From a virus, in IMG/VR virus record IMGVR_UViG_3300009285_000767, positions 1 to 27,635 of that record: a stretch of 27,635 bases of DNA; one strand, 5' to 3'. Every line of letters begins with the position of its first letter. Position 1 is the stretch's first letter. The notes below the pieces were generated by a model. It saw only the letters and a program-made list of their open reading frames with translations. It was not told the origin of the DNA and made no database searches. This document shows positions 6,293 to 15,810 of this stretch, one piece after another. The position numbers were made by a program, and so were the translations under genes.

Positions 6293-8739
6293 CTTTCGTA
6301 CTCGTATCCCTTAACTTTGGGTGATTTGCTTGTTGGCATACCGATAACTCCTGATATTTTAGATTGCGTTGATTTGTTTTTATCGAATACCGATGGTGCT
6401 GACATTGGAACACCAAGATCAACGCTTGCATCCAATATTCTCTTACCTGTACCAATGGCACCTTCATATTTATTAAACGGTGTTGGTCTTATCTGTCTTG
6501 CACTAGCTTGAATCCATGGAGCTAATTTGTTTATAGTCTTACCAATTGGGTCTGATAACAATTCAGGTACTTCAAATATAGATTTTAACGGTCTGAGGTA
6601 TACTTTTCTTCCGTCTGGTTCATTCCATGGTGCGCGAACAGAAAATGAATTGTTTCCATCGTTTTGAATCATGGCGTTTCCTTCACCATCCATATATTTA
6701 GTCATTGTAAAATTATATAAGTTAGCGGCTGCGTATATTCCTAAAGCACTATACAAATAATCTCTATATAATTTAGCAGTAGGTGCAGCCCTGCCACTTT
6801 TTGTAAATATACTTTTCGCTATATCTGCAACCATCCCAATATGAGCCTTCTGCCACTGCGGAGATATTAACGCTGTCTGCCATGCCTTACGAGCTTCTGG
6901 TGAATAGAAATTTTTTGCCATCCATTGATTGGTTTGCAACAATGCGCTCCTGTAATCCTCACCGGAGAATAATCTATTTGTGTAATTAACTACTTCCTTT
7001 GCAAGTGTATCTTTTTCGGCTATTGTCAATGCCCTGCCTGCTGATTTTTCACCACTTGCAATTAAGTTATCAAATATTGTCATAGACACATTCGTCTTTA
7101 TTCCTGGATGCACAACATTAAATGTTAAATCTTGAACAACTGACAATGTTTTACCAATTGTTTTTCCTACTATATTCTTGCTTTCTTTTAAATTCTGAAA
7201 TACATTACCACGATTTGGGTTTACATCGGAGAATCCTTTCAATTCTAATCCATTTCTATAAAGCAACCTTAGATTATCGCCACCCTCTTTCAATTGACCC
7301 AAACCTTTATATACATTATATCCAGGAACCCTGCTCAATCCTTTACCACCAGCTAACCCCTGCCAACCCAATGATTGAATATGAAACCCACTCATTAACT
7401 TTAATGACTTTGACATAAAATTAAGTTGTGCAGCTTTACCAAATGTAGGATTTTCAAAATAACCCCTTACATACGGATATAATTCTTTTGTTATACCAAT
7501 ACCAGATGGATCTATTTTATTTATTGCTGGATTGAAATACCTTTCATATCCATCTGTTAATCCCTCTTTTTGTAATTTGCTCCAACCCTCTATTAATTTT
7601 AATGGTACTTCCTTTGTTTCTTTTCCAACTTTTCTAATTATACCTTGTTCCATTTCTGTATTCATCAGTGTCTTTAACATTTCCCTACTGGAAGCTGCCC
7701 TCGATAGCGATATCATACTCATTTCAACCAATTCTGCTGGGTTAGATGTAGCTGGTATTTCTCCAAATGCTATACCCTCTTCCCTTGTCTTGTGAACCCT
7801 TGCCTGTAACTGAGGAGCCTCTTCACTCAATCTACCATACATGGGTGCATACGGCTTTCCTGTGTTAGGATTTTTCCACCAATGGAATATATAATTCTTC
7901 TCTACTTCAGCTGGTGTCAATAGACCAGTTTCAACCGAGAATTGAGTCAAGTCGCTACTGACTACTTTCAATGCGTCGTGTATCTCTTTTTCAACTGGCG
8001 TAAGTTTACTTAGATATTTATTTGGTTGTTCTAACGCATTGGTTATAAGTTCCTGTCTATCTGCCGGTATCCTTAAATCATCAAATGATTTTCTTATTTC
8101 ACTTGCTATAAATTCAACATCCCTAGATGACTTATGATGTTGTGCCATTGATTCTATTCCAGACTTGACGCCTGTGTCTTTTGGTGTTTCCAATGTTGAC
8201 TTAATGCTATTTAAAGATTCTTTAACTTTAATAGATAAATCTTTAATTGGTTGAAGTAATGTTTTTTGTTCTGGGGTTACAACCTGTTCTGCCGCTGGTA
8301 TTATATCTTTTGCGATAGAAGGTTCCATGGATGCTATATTTTTTTCTTTAGAAATAATACCTCTGCCCATCTTGGGTATTGTTTTAGTGCCAAGTTTAAC
8401 AACAGATCCAACGGGAGAAAGTCCGGCTACAATTCCAGCCGATTCCATCTCTAGTTCCTTAGACTTATTTATCATCTCCATATCTGGTCTCAAACTATTT
8501 TTTTCGTATGCAAGTTGTCTCAATTGTTCGGCTTTCATCCTATCTTCTATAGCCGTTAATGGTGAAATTGCTATTTGATATAAGGATGTTTCCTTTAACT
8601 TATCCATGAATGATTTCTGGGGCTCGGAATCAGACTCGATAGGTTCAGTAAATTCAAACGGTTGTTCGTCGGTAAATTCAAATACATCATTTGAATTATC
8701 GGTAAACTCGAATAAATCTTCTTTCTGCTGAATAGGCAT
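6289..8739 (-). CDS. large internal virion / ejection-type protein
   Basis: 816 residues, the largest protein here, with a TAATG overlap to the gene before it. The N-terminus carries three copies of a short acidic-aromatic motif (FEFTD, FEFTD, FEFTE). Most of the rest is helical, with a Gly/Pro-rich hydrophobic stretch near residues 100-125 (AGIVAGLSPVGSVVKLG). The central and C-terminal parts (FHIQSLGWQGLAGG..., YTNRLFSGEDYRSALL...) look like the large virion proteins that podophages eject with their DNA. No transglycosylase motif was recognised. Position after two other ejection-type genes supports the call. Confidence 0.6.
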   Translation of the reverse strand: MPIQQKEDLFEFTDNSNDVFEFTDEQPFEFTEPIESDSEPQKSFMDKLKETSLYQIAISPLTAIEDRMKAEQLRQLAYEKNSLRPDMEMINKSKELEMESAGIVAGLSPVGSVVKLGTKTIPKMGRGIISKEKNIASMEPSIAKDIIPAAEQVVTPEQKTLLQPIKDLSIKVKESLNSIKSTLETPKDTGVKSGIESMAQHHKSSRDVEFIASEIRKSFDDLRIPADRQELITNALEQPNKYLSKLTPVEKEIHDALKVVSSDLTQFSVETGLLTPAEVEKNYIFHWWKNPNTGKPYAPMYGRLSEEAPQLQARVHKTREEGIAFGEIPATSNPAELVEMSMISLSRAASSREMLKTLMNTEMEQGIIRKVGKETKEVPLKLIEGWSKLQKEGLTDGYERYFNPAINKIDPSGIGITKELYPYVRGYFENPTFGKAAQLNFMSKSLKLMSGFHIQSLGWQGLAGGKGLSRVPGYNVYKGLGQLKEGGDNLRLLYRNGLELKGFSDVNPNRGNVFQNLKESKNIVGKTIGKTLSVVQDLTFNVVHPGIKTNVSMTIFDNLIASGEKSAGRALTIAEKDTLAKEVVNYTNRLFSGEDYRSALLQTNQWMAKNFYSPEARKAWQTALISPQWQKAHIGMVADIAKSIFTKSGRAAPTAKLYRDYLYSALGIYAAANLYNFTMTKYMDGEGNAMIQNDGNNSFSVRAPWNEPDGRKVYLRPLKSIFEVPELLSDPIGKTINKLAPWIQASARQIRPTPFNKYEGAIGTGKRILDASVDLGVPMSAPSVFDKNKSTQSKISGVIGMPTSKSPKVKGYEYER

Positions 8740-9983
8740 TATCTCACCTTAGCAGTTCTCTTGCCTATTGTTATCGGTGTTCCTTTTTGTATCTTGTATT
8801 TTTTAATCGCAGCCGCTGCCTCTTCTGGAGTATTAAATGATGTTGGAATAGTTTCAGCTGAAACATCTCCAATTTGCTGAACTCCATTTGGTATATTTTT
8901 ATTTCTAATTCTATTGACTGCAAAACTTCTAATGCCATTAATATACGACCTTTGTTCTGGTGCCATTTTGTCACCAGCTTTTTTATCTGCGTCATCAGCA
9001 AATCTTGCTAACCCAGCAAGTCGAGTTTCTATAACATCTATACTGTCGGCTTCTGTATTAATAATACTATTATATTCATCTCCAAGATATTCCGTCATGG
9101 TTGCGGGTGAAATATTAAACCATCTAGTCAAAGATGGTTTCCATTCGCTAACAGGAACTATGCTGACCTTATTGAATGCCTCTTCCTTTGTCATTCCGGC
9201 TCCAATCAACTGTTTAGCGTAACTTATCTTTGTTGCTTTATCTTTTAATGTTGCAGGGTTATTAAAATTCAACATTATTTTATTTATATTGGCTTCTATT
9301 TCTTTCAATCTATTCAATTCCGTATTAACCTTACCAGTCTTGGCTGCGTCATTTCCTAATTTTTCCAACATTACTCTATAGTTATTATTTATAACAGTAT
9401 CCTTACTTACCGGAGTAAGATAAACCGGCGCATCTTCACCGCCCATAGATTTTGAGAAACTAGTTGCTTCTTCTGGCTCGAAATATTCTGCTGTGTATTT
9501 TTTGTCCGCAATATCTTGTTTTTTATTCTCTAAAAATCTTTCATCCATTTTATCTGCAAGCTTGTTAAGGTTCATATCTGTCCCCAACACTTGCATAGAT
9601 TTTACAGCTGTTGCTCTTAAATATTGAGCTTTCTGGCTTAAATCTAACTCTTCGTCTGGTATCTGCATTATTTTTGTCATGGAGTCGTATACTTTCTGTT
9701 TAACTTCTTCCATTTTCTTCTGTTTATCTACCTCTTGCTGATTGAATTTATTTATAACTGCACCCTGTAGCATGCTAATAATTGGAGATAGCATTTCTTT
9801 TGAATTTGGTTTAGAAAATTCACCCATAGCAAGCGCTGCCAAATCTTTACCAACTGGTTGGTCTGGCGATGCCGTTGCTATCTTGCCCAATAAATTTAAT
9901 TGGCTATTGGGATTTGTTAATTCTTCAGAAGCCGTATCCTTTGGTTGCTCTGACAATGTTGCCAATTTTTCTAAATTATCCAT
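8739..9983 (-). CDS. helical virion protein, ejection-type
   Basis: 414 residues, mostly amphipathic helix with Gln/Lys/Glu-rich stretches (NKFNQQEVDKQKKMEEVKQK). It ends with FNTPEEAAAAIKKYKIQKG and a short TPITIGKR...KVR strand, a C-terminal layout I recognise in podophage structural proteins. It starts one base after the preceding stop and shares the TAATG junction with the 816-aa protein. It is probably an internal virion protein or part of the DNA-ejection apparatus; family assignment is not secure. Confidence 0.6.
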   Translation of the reverse strand: MDNLEKLATLSEQPKDTASEELTNPNSQLNLLGKIATASPDQPVGKDLAALAMGEFSKPNSKEMLSPIISMLQGAVINKFNQQEVDKQKKMEEVKQKVYDSMTKIMQIPDEELDLSQKAQYLRATAVKSMQVLGTDMNLNKLADKMDERFLENKKQDIADKKYTAEYFEPEEATSFSKSMGGEDAPVYLTPVSKDTVINNNYRVMLEKLGNDAAKTGKVNTELNRLKEIEANINKIMLNFNNPATLKDKATKISYAKQLIGAGMTKEEAFNKVSIVPVSEWKPSLTRWFNISPATMTEYLGDEYNSIINTEADSIDVIETRLAGLARFADDADKKAGDKMAPEQRSYINGIRSFAVNRIRNKNIPNGVQQIGDVSAETIPTSFNTPEEAAAAIKKYKIQKGTPITIGKRTAKVR

Positions 9984-9984
9984 T

Positions 9985-10809
9985 TTATTTCACCCCAGTG
10001 CTGTATCTTTTCGTAGCCTCTAGATTCGCAATCATCCTTGCTGTTTCTGCGTCTCCATCGGATGTATTGTTATCTATGATACTAGTTGTTTGAGATGGAC
10101 TTCCACCAAGCGCATTAGCCCATGTTGATACTTTCCCCAATCCCATAGCTAAATCATTCCAATTAAATGCTTCTTTTTGGATTGCACCTACTCCCTGCGA
10201 TCTTGCAAGATTATTATTTGCCACATCTAGTAAACCCGATGGTATTTTCAATTTAGAATTATATGCATTCATCATTGAACTTGCTATATTTGATTTTTCA
10301 CTGAATATACTCTTGGCTAGTTCTTCCTTCCCTAATCTAGCCTGAGTAGCAGCCCTACCTTTTAATTCTGCCATAGTATCTGCCTGAACACGACCACCAG
10401 CAAGACCTCGTTTTGCAAGCGATTGGTATGTGTTTGGTTCTGTCAATCTCAAGAATTCGTCGTATAATCCCTTCTCGTAATCCTGCAATCTTCCTGTTTC
10501 TGTTTCAGACCAGACACCTAAAGCCGTGAGCGCCTTATTATAATCTTCCAATCCCAGTCTTTCGGCAGTAGCCAATGCTGTTTCTTTTGATTTAACATCT
10601 TCTTCGGCTTTAATTTTCTTTAAAATCTCATCTGCGTATTGCTTTTCTTCTCCTGTCAATTTCCCAACATCACCACCAGAACCCTTCAGTTTATCATAAG
10701 CCATTCTGTAATGCTCTCTTTGTGATGTACCTGGAAACAATTGAGAACCTATACCAATTCCAGTACCTATAATTGATGCTCCCGCTGCAACAGCTGGTAA
10801 AAATGCCAT
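9985..10809 (-). CDS. small ejection-type virion protein
   Basis: 274 residues. The N-terminus is a Gly/Ala/Ile hydrophobic segment (VAAGASIIGTGIGIG), as in P22 gp7-like and T7 gp14-like ejection proteins. The central region is helical, with LAKRGLAGGRVQADTMAEL followed by LKGRAATQARLG. This GLxGG/A-rich pattern is common in internal virion proteins of podophages. The ribosome site TAGGAGGAATTATT precedes the ATG. It is followed immediately by the two other ejection-type genes, giving a three-gene set similar to P22 7-20-16. Confidence 0.65.
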   Translation of the reverse strand: MAFLPAVAAGASIIGTGIGIGSQLFPGTSQREHYRMAYDKLKGSGGDVGKLTGEEKQYADEILKKIKAEEDVKSKETALATAERLGLEDYNKALTALGVWSETETGRLQDYEKGLYDEFLRLTEPNTYQSLAKRGLAGGRVQADTMAELKGRAATQARLGKEELAKSIFSEKSNIASSMMNAYNSKLKIPSGLLDVANNNLARSQGVGAIQKEAFNWNDLAMGLGKVSTWANALGGSPSQTTSIIDNNTSDGDAETARMIANLEATKRYSTGVK

Positions 10810-10820
10810 AATAATTCCTC

Positions 10821-11360
10821 CTATTTAGTAATTGCCATAATGATAATATCTTCTAGCTTATCGCCAACTTTCATATACTTTCTGAGAATTCCTTCTCGTT
10901 TGAATCCACATTGACGACATAAATTATATGATAGTTTATCATTTTTTATTACTATAACATCGACTCTTGATAATCCCAATCTATTAAATGCGTATTCTAT
11001 AAATGCTCTCGATGAATCCTCTGTATATGTATATTTTTGTTTCATCTCATCATCTAAATTCCTCAAAAATTGTAAATCTAACATATAGTGCATGGTCGCT
11101 TTATGCGGCTGCATATCCGACAAGAAAGTAAATCCCATTTTGCGAAACGACTTACCCTGTTGAGTAACGACAGTAAATATCTTCATAAATCCCTGCTCGA
11201 CAAGTGTCACTATGGTATCCGTCAATTCGTCATCTGTCTTTTCGTCAATACCAAGTGCCGGCATATGATTCTTATACAGCCGTAGCAGTTTGATAAATAA
11301 CTCCATGTCAGTATTATCAAACGGGAAGATAATTGTTTTCTTGCCGATTATTGGTTTCAT
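10821..11360 (-). CDS. GNAT-family N-acetyltransferase
   Basis: 179 residues from the ATG at 11360, which follows the spike stop by one base; an extension to 11387 has no ribosome site. The C-terminal third reads AFNRLGLSRVDVIVIKNDKL, then SYNLCRQCGFKREGILRKYM. This is the GNAT pattern of strand 4, the N-x-x-S helix and the GFxxEGxxR motif that completes acetyl-CoA binding. GNAT genes are often found between tail and ejection genes of podophages. The substrate is unknown: a virion protein, a sugar or a host protein. Confidence 0.75.
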   Translation of the reverse strand: MKPIIGKKTIIFPFDNTDMELFIKLLRLYKNHMPALGIDEKTDDELTDTIVTLVEQGFMKIFTVVTQQGKSFRKMGFTFLSDMQPHKATMHYMLDLQFLRNLDDEMKQKYTYTEDSSRAFIEYAFNRLGLSRVDVIVIKNDKLSYNLCRQCGFKREGILRKYMKVGDKLEDIIIMAITK

Positions 11361-11361
11361 G

Positions 11362-13596
11362 TTATTTATCACTCCCGACTTCGCCATAGAAAATTATCTT
11401 CCTGACTTGTCCGCAATTTATTAATCTGAATGTCCAGGATTTCCCTCTCTGCTGAACTGGTGCTTTTAGATTATAGCCAGCTCCGTAAGTGCCACCTGAC
11501 ACCTTCGTCACATTGACACTTCTCGCTGTCGTATCTCTATCGACATAATAATATATGCTACCTGCCGATTCGGCGTATGGGATTGTCAGCGTGCTGGCTG
11601 CCACTACTGATGTAGCATTACCACCCGAGTATGCGATAAACGATACTGCTTCAGATGTGCAGTATCCAATATCAAATCCCTTGATAGTTTTAGTCCAGTT
11701 ATTACCAGCGTCATTCAATAACTGCCATTGTGTATCGTTGACATTCATTATTACCATCTCTGAACTCGTTGCCGTACATCTTGCTGTTGTGTACTCACTA
11801 CCCGTGATACTGTAATCCGTCAATCCGTAATTTGTGATAACGGGATTTGATGAGGTTGTGGTAAAATCACCCTCTGCTGATGTTTCCCATGTTTGCGTAA
11901 GCCAATTCCATGACTCGCAAATATAATAATATATAGTTCCGGCCTTGATGTTCGCCAATGCTATCGAAGGTGTTTTTGTCGAAGTATGAGCCGACCCGCA
12001 CCCCATGAAATCCGACCAATTATCATGCTTATATTCCGACATTGTATATACACCCGATGTCGTGCCGTAACGGACGCGATGTTCAGTGTGCATTGTCGTA
12101 GCCCAGCTGATAGTTATTCCGTTGTCGCCTAACCCACTCTCGACGATACTTGTTGGTGTAGCGTTGTGATAGCAAGCCGACCTCATACCCGTTACACTAC
12201 CGACTAATGCGAATTGTGCAGGTGTGTCCGTAGACGCGTAATTAAACGAAGTACCGTCACCACCGTCTGCGGTCAAGTCAAAGTTTCCTCTGCTTGCTCT
12301 GTTACAAGCCGAGATTGAACATCTTACAAGTACACCTGTTTTCCATACTCCATAAGAATTTACATTAATACCCATGAAATCGCAATCTGTTATTGTTACA
12401 TTCCCGCCAGCTGCGTCACCTTGTATTAAAGCGTATGCCGACAATGTTCCCGACTGAGTGAATATCGAAGTGTCAATATTGCAATTCGCCAATACAGGAT
12501 TTGTACCTTGTAATCTTATTGCTTGATAGTATCCCATTTGATTAAGGACATATGTATCGTCTATATCAAGTGTTCCTGTTGAGTTATTAAACCACATCAA
12601 CCCCCAACCGCCGCCTGTATCATGTGAGGTTGCACCTTCTTTGAGTACACGAAGTAACTTAATCGAAGCACTACCTGTACAGACAATCGAACCACAGTCA
12701 TACATATGGAAATCCTGCAAGGTTGTCGAACCCGCTGAAAGTGTCAATGCCCCACTTGCAGTGTTGCAATGCTCCATTTTACTATTAGCAATAGTCACCG
12801 TTGCACCTGCGTTGTAAATACCATATCCCTCGACGATATGGATATGATTGAATACAGGCGTACCGGCAATAGCATTAACAAAATCTAACGACCTATCGGC
12901 ATAACTTATATCGGTATATGTAATTGAACACCCTGCGTCTGCACCGCTGAATGAAAATGCAAGATTATATATACTGCCAATCGTTGCGTATGCGGGGTCA
13001 TTTGCCGATACTACAATTCGACTTGCAGCCGTTCCATTACAGATAATCGTTCCGTTGATAACTAGCGAATAATCTCCGTCGAATAGTATCTGACACCCTG
13101 CTTCAATAGTAAGTGTGTTTGCATTAAGTACCGTGCAAGTTCCTGTAATGTGATGAGGGCTGTTTGCTAAAGTCCAAGTTTCGGTTGAGATGTTGCCCGT
13201 GTGATTAGCTGCGTATTTAAAATATATTTTCCCTAATCTTTCGAGTTTCGGGGCAAGCGTCATCACCGTAACTGATTGTTTCTCCGTGGGATTTGTGACA
13301 CCTAATTTAAGTAATACCGCCTTTTCCTCGTCTGTAACTTTAATCGGTACATCTCTCATTTCGACAGTCGTATTCTCATACCTCTGTTTCAGGAACGCTT
13401 CGGCTTCCTCTTTGCTCAATTCCAAAGCGTCTTTATGGTCTATCTCGATGGGCGATATGACGAAAGCATAATCATCACCGTCATATGTGCAGTATCTGCC
13501 GCCGACTTCCCATTTGTCAATCAAATCCTTCAACCACTGCGGCTCTTCTGTCCATGAAGATGACATCCGTTCCGTTGCTATTTTATAATATTTCAT
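11362..13596 (-). CDS. beta-helix tailspike with FN3-like domain
   Basis: 744 residues. Residues 1-130 form a mixed N-terminal region, perhaps a virion-attachment part (a charged helix SKEEAEAFLKQRYEN is visible). Residues about 135-480 show short repeating strands typical of a right-handed parallel beta-helix, opening with LTIEAGCQILFDGDYSLVIN. About 481-582 is an FN3-like domain (ITISWATTMHTEHRVRYGTT ... IYYYICESWNW). The remaining 160 residues are another beta-rich unit. Beta-helix spikes usually bind and cut surface polysaccharide. No catalytic acid pair can be assigned. It overlaps the upstream stop by TAATG. Confidence 0.75.
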   Translation of the reverse strand: MKYYKIATERMSSSWTEEPQWLKDLIDKWEVGGRYCTYDGDDYAFVISPIEIDHKDALELSKEEAEAFLKQRYENTTVEMRDVPIKVTDEEKAVLLKLGVTNPTEKQSVTVMTLAPKLERLGKIYFKYAANHTGNISTETWTLANSPHHITGTCTVLNANTLTIEAGCQILFDGDYSLVINGTIICNGTAASRIVVSANDPAYATIGSIYNLAFSFSGADAGCSITYTDISYADRSLDFVNAIAGTPVFNHIHIVEGYGIYNAGATVTIANSKMEHCNTASGALTLSAGSTTLQDFHMYDCGSIVCTGSASIKLLRVLKEGATSHDTGGGWGLMWFNNSTGTLDIDDTYVLNQMGYYQAIRLQGTNPVLANCNIDTSIFTQSGTLSAYALIQGDAAGGNVTITDCDFMGINVNSYGVWKTGVLVRCSISACNRASRGNFDLTADGGDGTSFNYASTDTPAQFALVGSVTGMRSACYHNATPTSIVESGLGDNGITISWATTMHTEHRVRYGTTSGVYTMSEYKHDNWSDFMGCGSAHTSTKTPSIALANIKAGTIYYYICESWNWLTQTWETSAEGDFTTTSSNPVITNYGLTDYSITGSEYTTARCTATSSEMVIMNVNDTQWQLLNDAGNNWTKTIKGFDIGYCTSEAVSFIAYSGGNATSVVAASTLTIPYAESAGSIYYYVDRDTTARSVNVTKVSGGTYGAGYNLKAPVQQRGKSWTFRLINCGQVRKIIFYGEVGSDK

Positions 13597-15809
13597 TAGT
13601 CACCATCCACAACGACTTCTATCATTTTAATTTTCTTATGTGCTGACGGATCACCGAAATACATGACAACCGGCTCTATCCAATAGTCAATCGCCGTTCC
13701 GTCATCGGTAGTACCACTATACAATTGATATATATACCCTGCACTTGTTCCGAAGTATACGATACCGTCTTGTGTTGACATGCAACTTGTTATATTAACA
13801 GCTCCTGCTTCTAAATTAGCATTTTTGAAATAACTCCATGCTTTATCTGATATACTGAATACATACATCATTACTTCTTGATTCACAAGGTCATTTGATG
13901 TTATCAGCATCAAGTTCCGTATCTTATCATATACCATATGTATTCTGTCAAGGTTGGTATCTGATATTGCTATATTATCAGACCAGAAGTTGTCGATTGC
14001 ATCACTGACATTATTCACATTCAAATCCTCATTCGCCATCGAACTCCTTAGACTACGAAGTCCGAATTTAGTCGGGAACCATAAGTCATTGCCTACTTGT
14101 ACTATGTTATTTGATAAGCTGCCGGTGCCTCGTATATGCTGGACAAGTGCGAATTCGTCAGGGTCTGTACCGACATGATATATTAATATATTTTCTTTAA
14201 AGAAAAATGCCATAAGTGACTGAGCGAACGACCTCATACCAGTCGGTGTATCGTATATTTTGATGATATTCCCGAAGTTCAAATACCCTGCGTCATTTGC
14301 CGTAGTCCAATCAGTACAGGCATCCGTCGCGGAATAGAACGCATACATACGATAGACATCTGTATCAAATCCAAATGCCCATAACTTATGCTGATGTGTT
14401 TCTAGGAATTTCGGTACAGAATCAAGCAATATCTTCTGTACATAGACAGGATTCGAGTAATATACGATATACGCATATTTACTTCTGATAAATATAGGAC
14501 TCTTAATTGCCGTACTCTGTAGTAAATTATTAGACGACTCACGCCGTGCGAAGAATGTGAAGTCTGATAGTTTTATAGTCTCTATCATAGTAGGTGCCGC
14601 TTCGTTTATACCAAGTACATATAAAAAATCGTCACCTTCATCCATGGCAAGAGAACCAATGGTATCTGTTAGTGTTATACCTGTCGATACGGTAAATGTC
14701 GATAGTGCTATTTTGTATAATGTCCTTCCAGCCGACCCCTGCCCGTCACCTGCGTATAGGAATGTGCTGGTTGAATCTATCGCTAAACTTGTCATGAACG
14801 CTGCACCTGCCAGCGTAGCTTCTGTCGTGAAATCTGTCAATGATAGTTTAGTGATATATCCTGGACTTATGAAATGTGATATATATAAAAATGTATCAGT
14901 ATGGTCGATTACCATATCTGATACTGTCAGTTTTGTTAATGTCTTTATTATCGGTACTGCCGTAGCGAATGTACCCGTCAAGGATAACTTGACTGCATGG
15001 GTAGCAGCACCACCACATGCCGCGTATATATTGGCATCCGTCGAATCTATAACCATTGCTCTGCAATTGCCTGCCGTCAGTAATGTGTTTATGGCTGATA
15101 CTGCAAATGTAGATAAGTTGATTCTTATTATCTGTGCCGGTGATGTAAGCGTACCGACATACATATAATTGTCAAGTGAATCAATAGCCGTAGCCGATAC
15201 CTGAGCGTTAGTACCTGTAAGTGTAAGTGTGCCGACTGTTACCATGTCGCTTGTCCGAACTTTCGTTATCGCTGATGTCGCACCTGTGTTGGCTATATAT
15301 AAATACAACGCCGCATTATCCACTACGCAAGAAGTAGCGTTGGCACCAGACGCGTTAGTATTCGACAATATGTTTATATCATTTACTATCGTGCCAAGAC
15401 TTGATAGTGTCGTTCCGTCATACTTCTTAACTTCATCTGCTCCATTTGCTATAATCGCATATGCCTTGCTGCTGATATCAAATTGCGACATGTCAATTGC
15501 TTTATCTGTGATACCAGAAAATATCGCTGTCTGCGTAGCAATAGCCGTACTGCAATCATACCATTTACTGCCTGCTTCTACGATAATACGCTTCGTGCCG
15601 TCATCAATTTGTATCTCTTTCATAGACAACACGGCACCATTCAACGCTGTCGGATTCATCTTAACACTACCAGTTCTCATCATATACGCGTTATCATTCA
15701 CATAATAATTCGCAAGTGTGTTGCAATACTCAGGCGATAAGTTGACTGTTACATCGTCAACCCGACGCATGCCACGAAACCGTTCAATTATCCATTTTCT
15801 TATAGCCAT
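13596..15809 (-). CDS. gp10-like tail hub protein with inserted beta-propeller
   Basis: 737 residues. The beginning (FRGMRRVDDVTVNLSPEYCN) and the part after residue 465 (HKLWAFGFDTDVYRMYAFYS, VGNDLWFPTKFGLRSLRSS) resemble the P22 gp10-type tail accessory/stabilisation family. Between them, residues about 140-465 are six or more repeats of a YVTN-like blade (IDSTDANIYAACG, IDHTDTFLYISHF, IDSTSTFLYAGDG), i.e. a beta-propeller spliced into the scaffold of the family. It follows the adaptor gene by one base. It likely seals the tail below the portal; the propeller may add host contact. Confidence 0.7.
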   Translation of the reverse strand: MAIRKWIIERFRGMRRVDDVTVNLSPEYCNTLANYYVNDNAYMMRTGSVKMNPTALNGAVLSMKEIQIDDGTKRIIVEAGSKWYDCSTAIATQTAIFSGITDKAIDMSQFDISSKAYAIIANGADEVKKYDGTTLSSLGTIVNDINILSNTNASGANATSCVVDNAALYLYIANTGATSAITKVRTSDMVTVGTLTLTGTNAQVSATAIDSLDNYMYVGTLTSPAQIIRINLSTFAVSAINTLLTAGNCRAMVIDSTDANIYAACGGAATHAVKLSLTGTFATAVPIIKTLTKLTVSDMVIDHTDTFLYISHFISPGYITKLSLTDFTTEATLAGAAFMTSLAIDSTSTFLYAGDGQGSAGRTLYKIALSTFTVSTGITLTDTIGSLAMDEGDDFLYVLGINEAAPTMIETIKLSDFTFFARRESSNNLLQSTAIKSPIFIRSKYAYIVYYSNPVYVQKILLDSVPKFLETHQHKLWAFGFDTDVYRMYAFYSATDACTDWTTANDAGYLNFGNIIKIYDTPTGMRSFAQSLMAFFFKENILIYHVGTDPDEFALVQHIRGTGSLSNNIVQVGNDLWFPTKFGLRSLRSSMANEDLNVNNVSDAIDNFWSDNIAISDTNLDRIHMVYDKIRNLMLITSNDLVNQEVMMYVFSISDKAWSYFKNANLEAGAVNITSCMSTQDGIVYFGTSAGYIYQLYSGTTDDGTAIDYWIEPVVMYFGDPSAHKKIKMIEVVVDGD

Positions 15810-15810
15810 A

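Noticed and set aside
14557-15168. 203-aa plus-strand open frame opposite the gp10-like gene
   Set aside because: Val/Ser/Ile-rich reverse reading of the beta-propeller repeats; no ribosome site and the opposite strand has a clear coupled gene.
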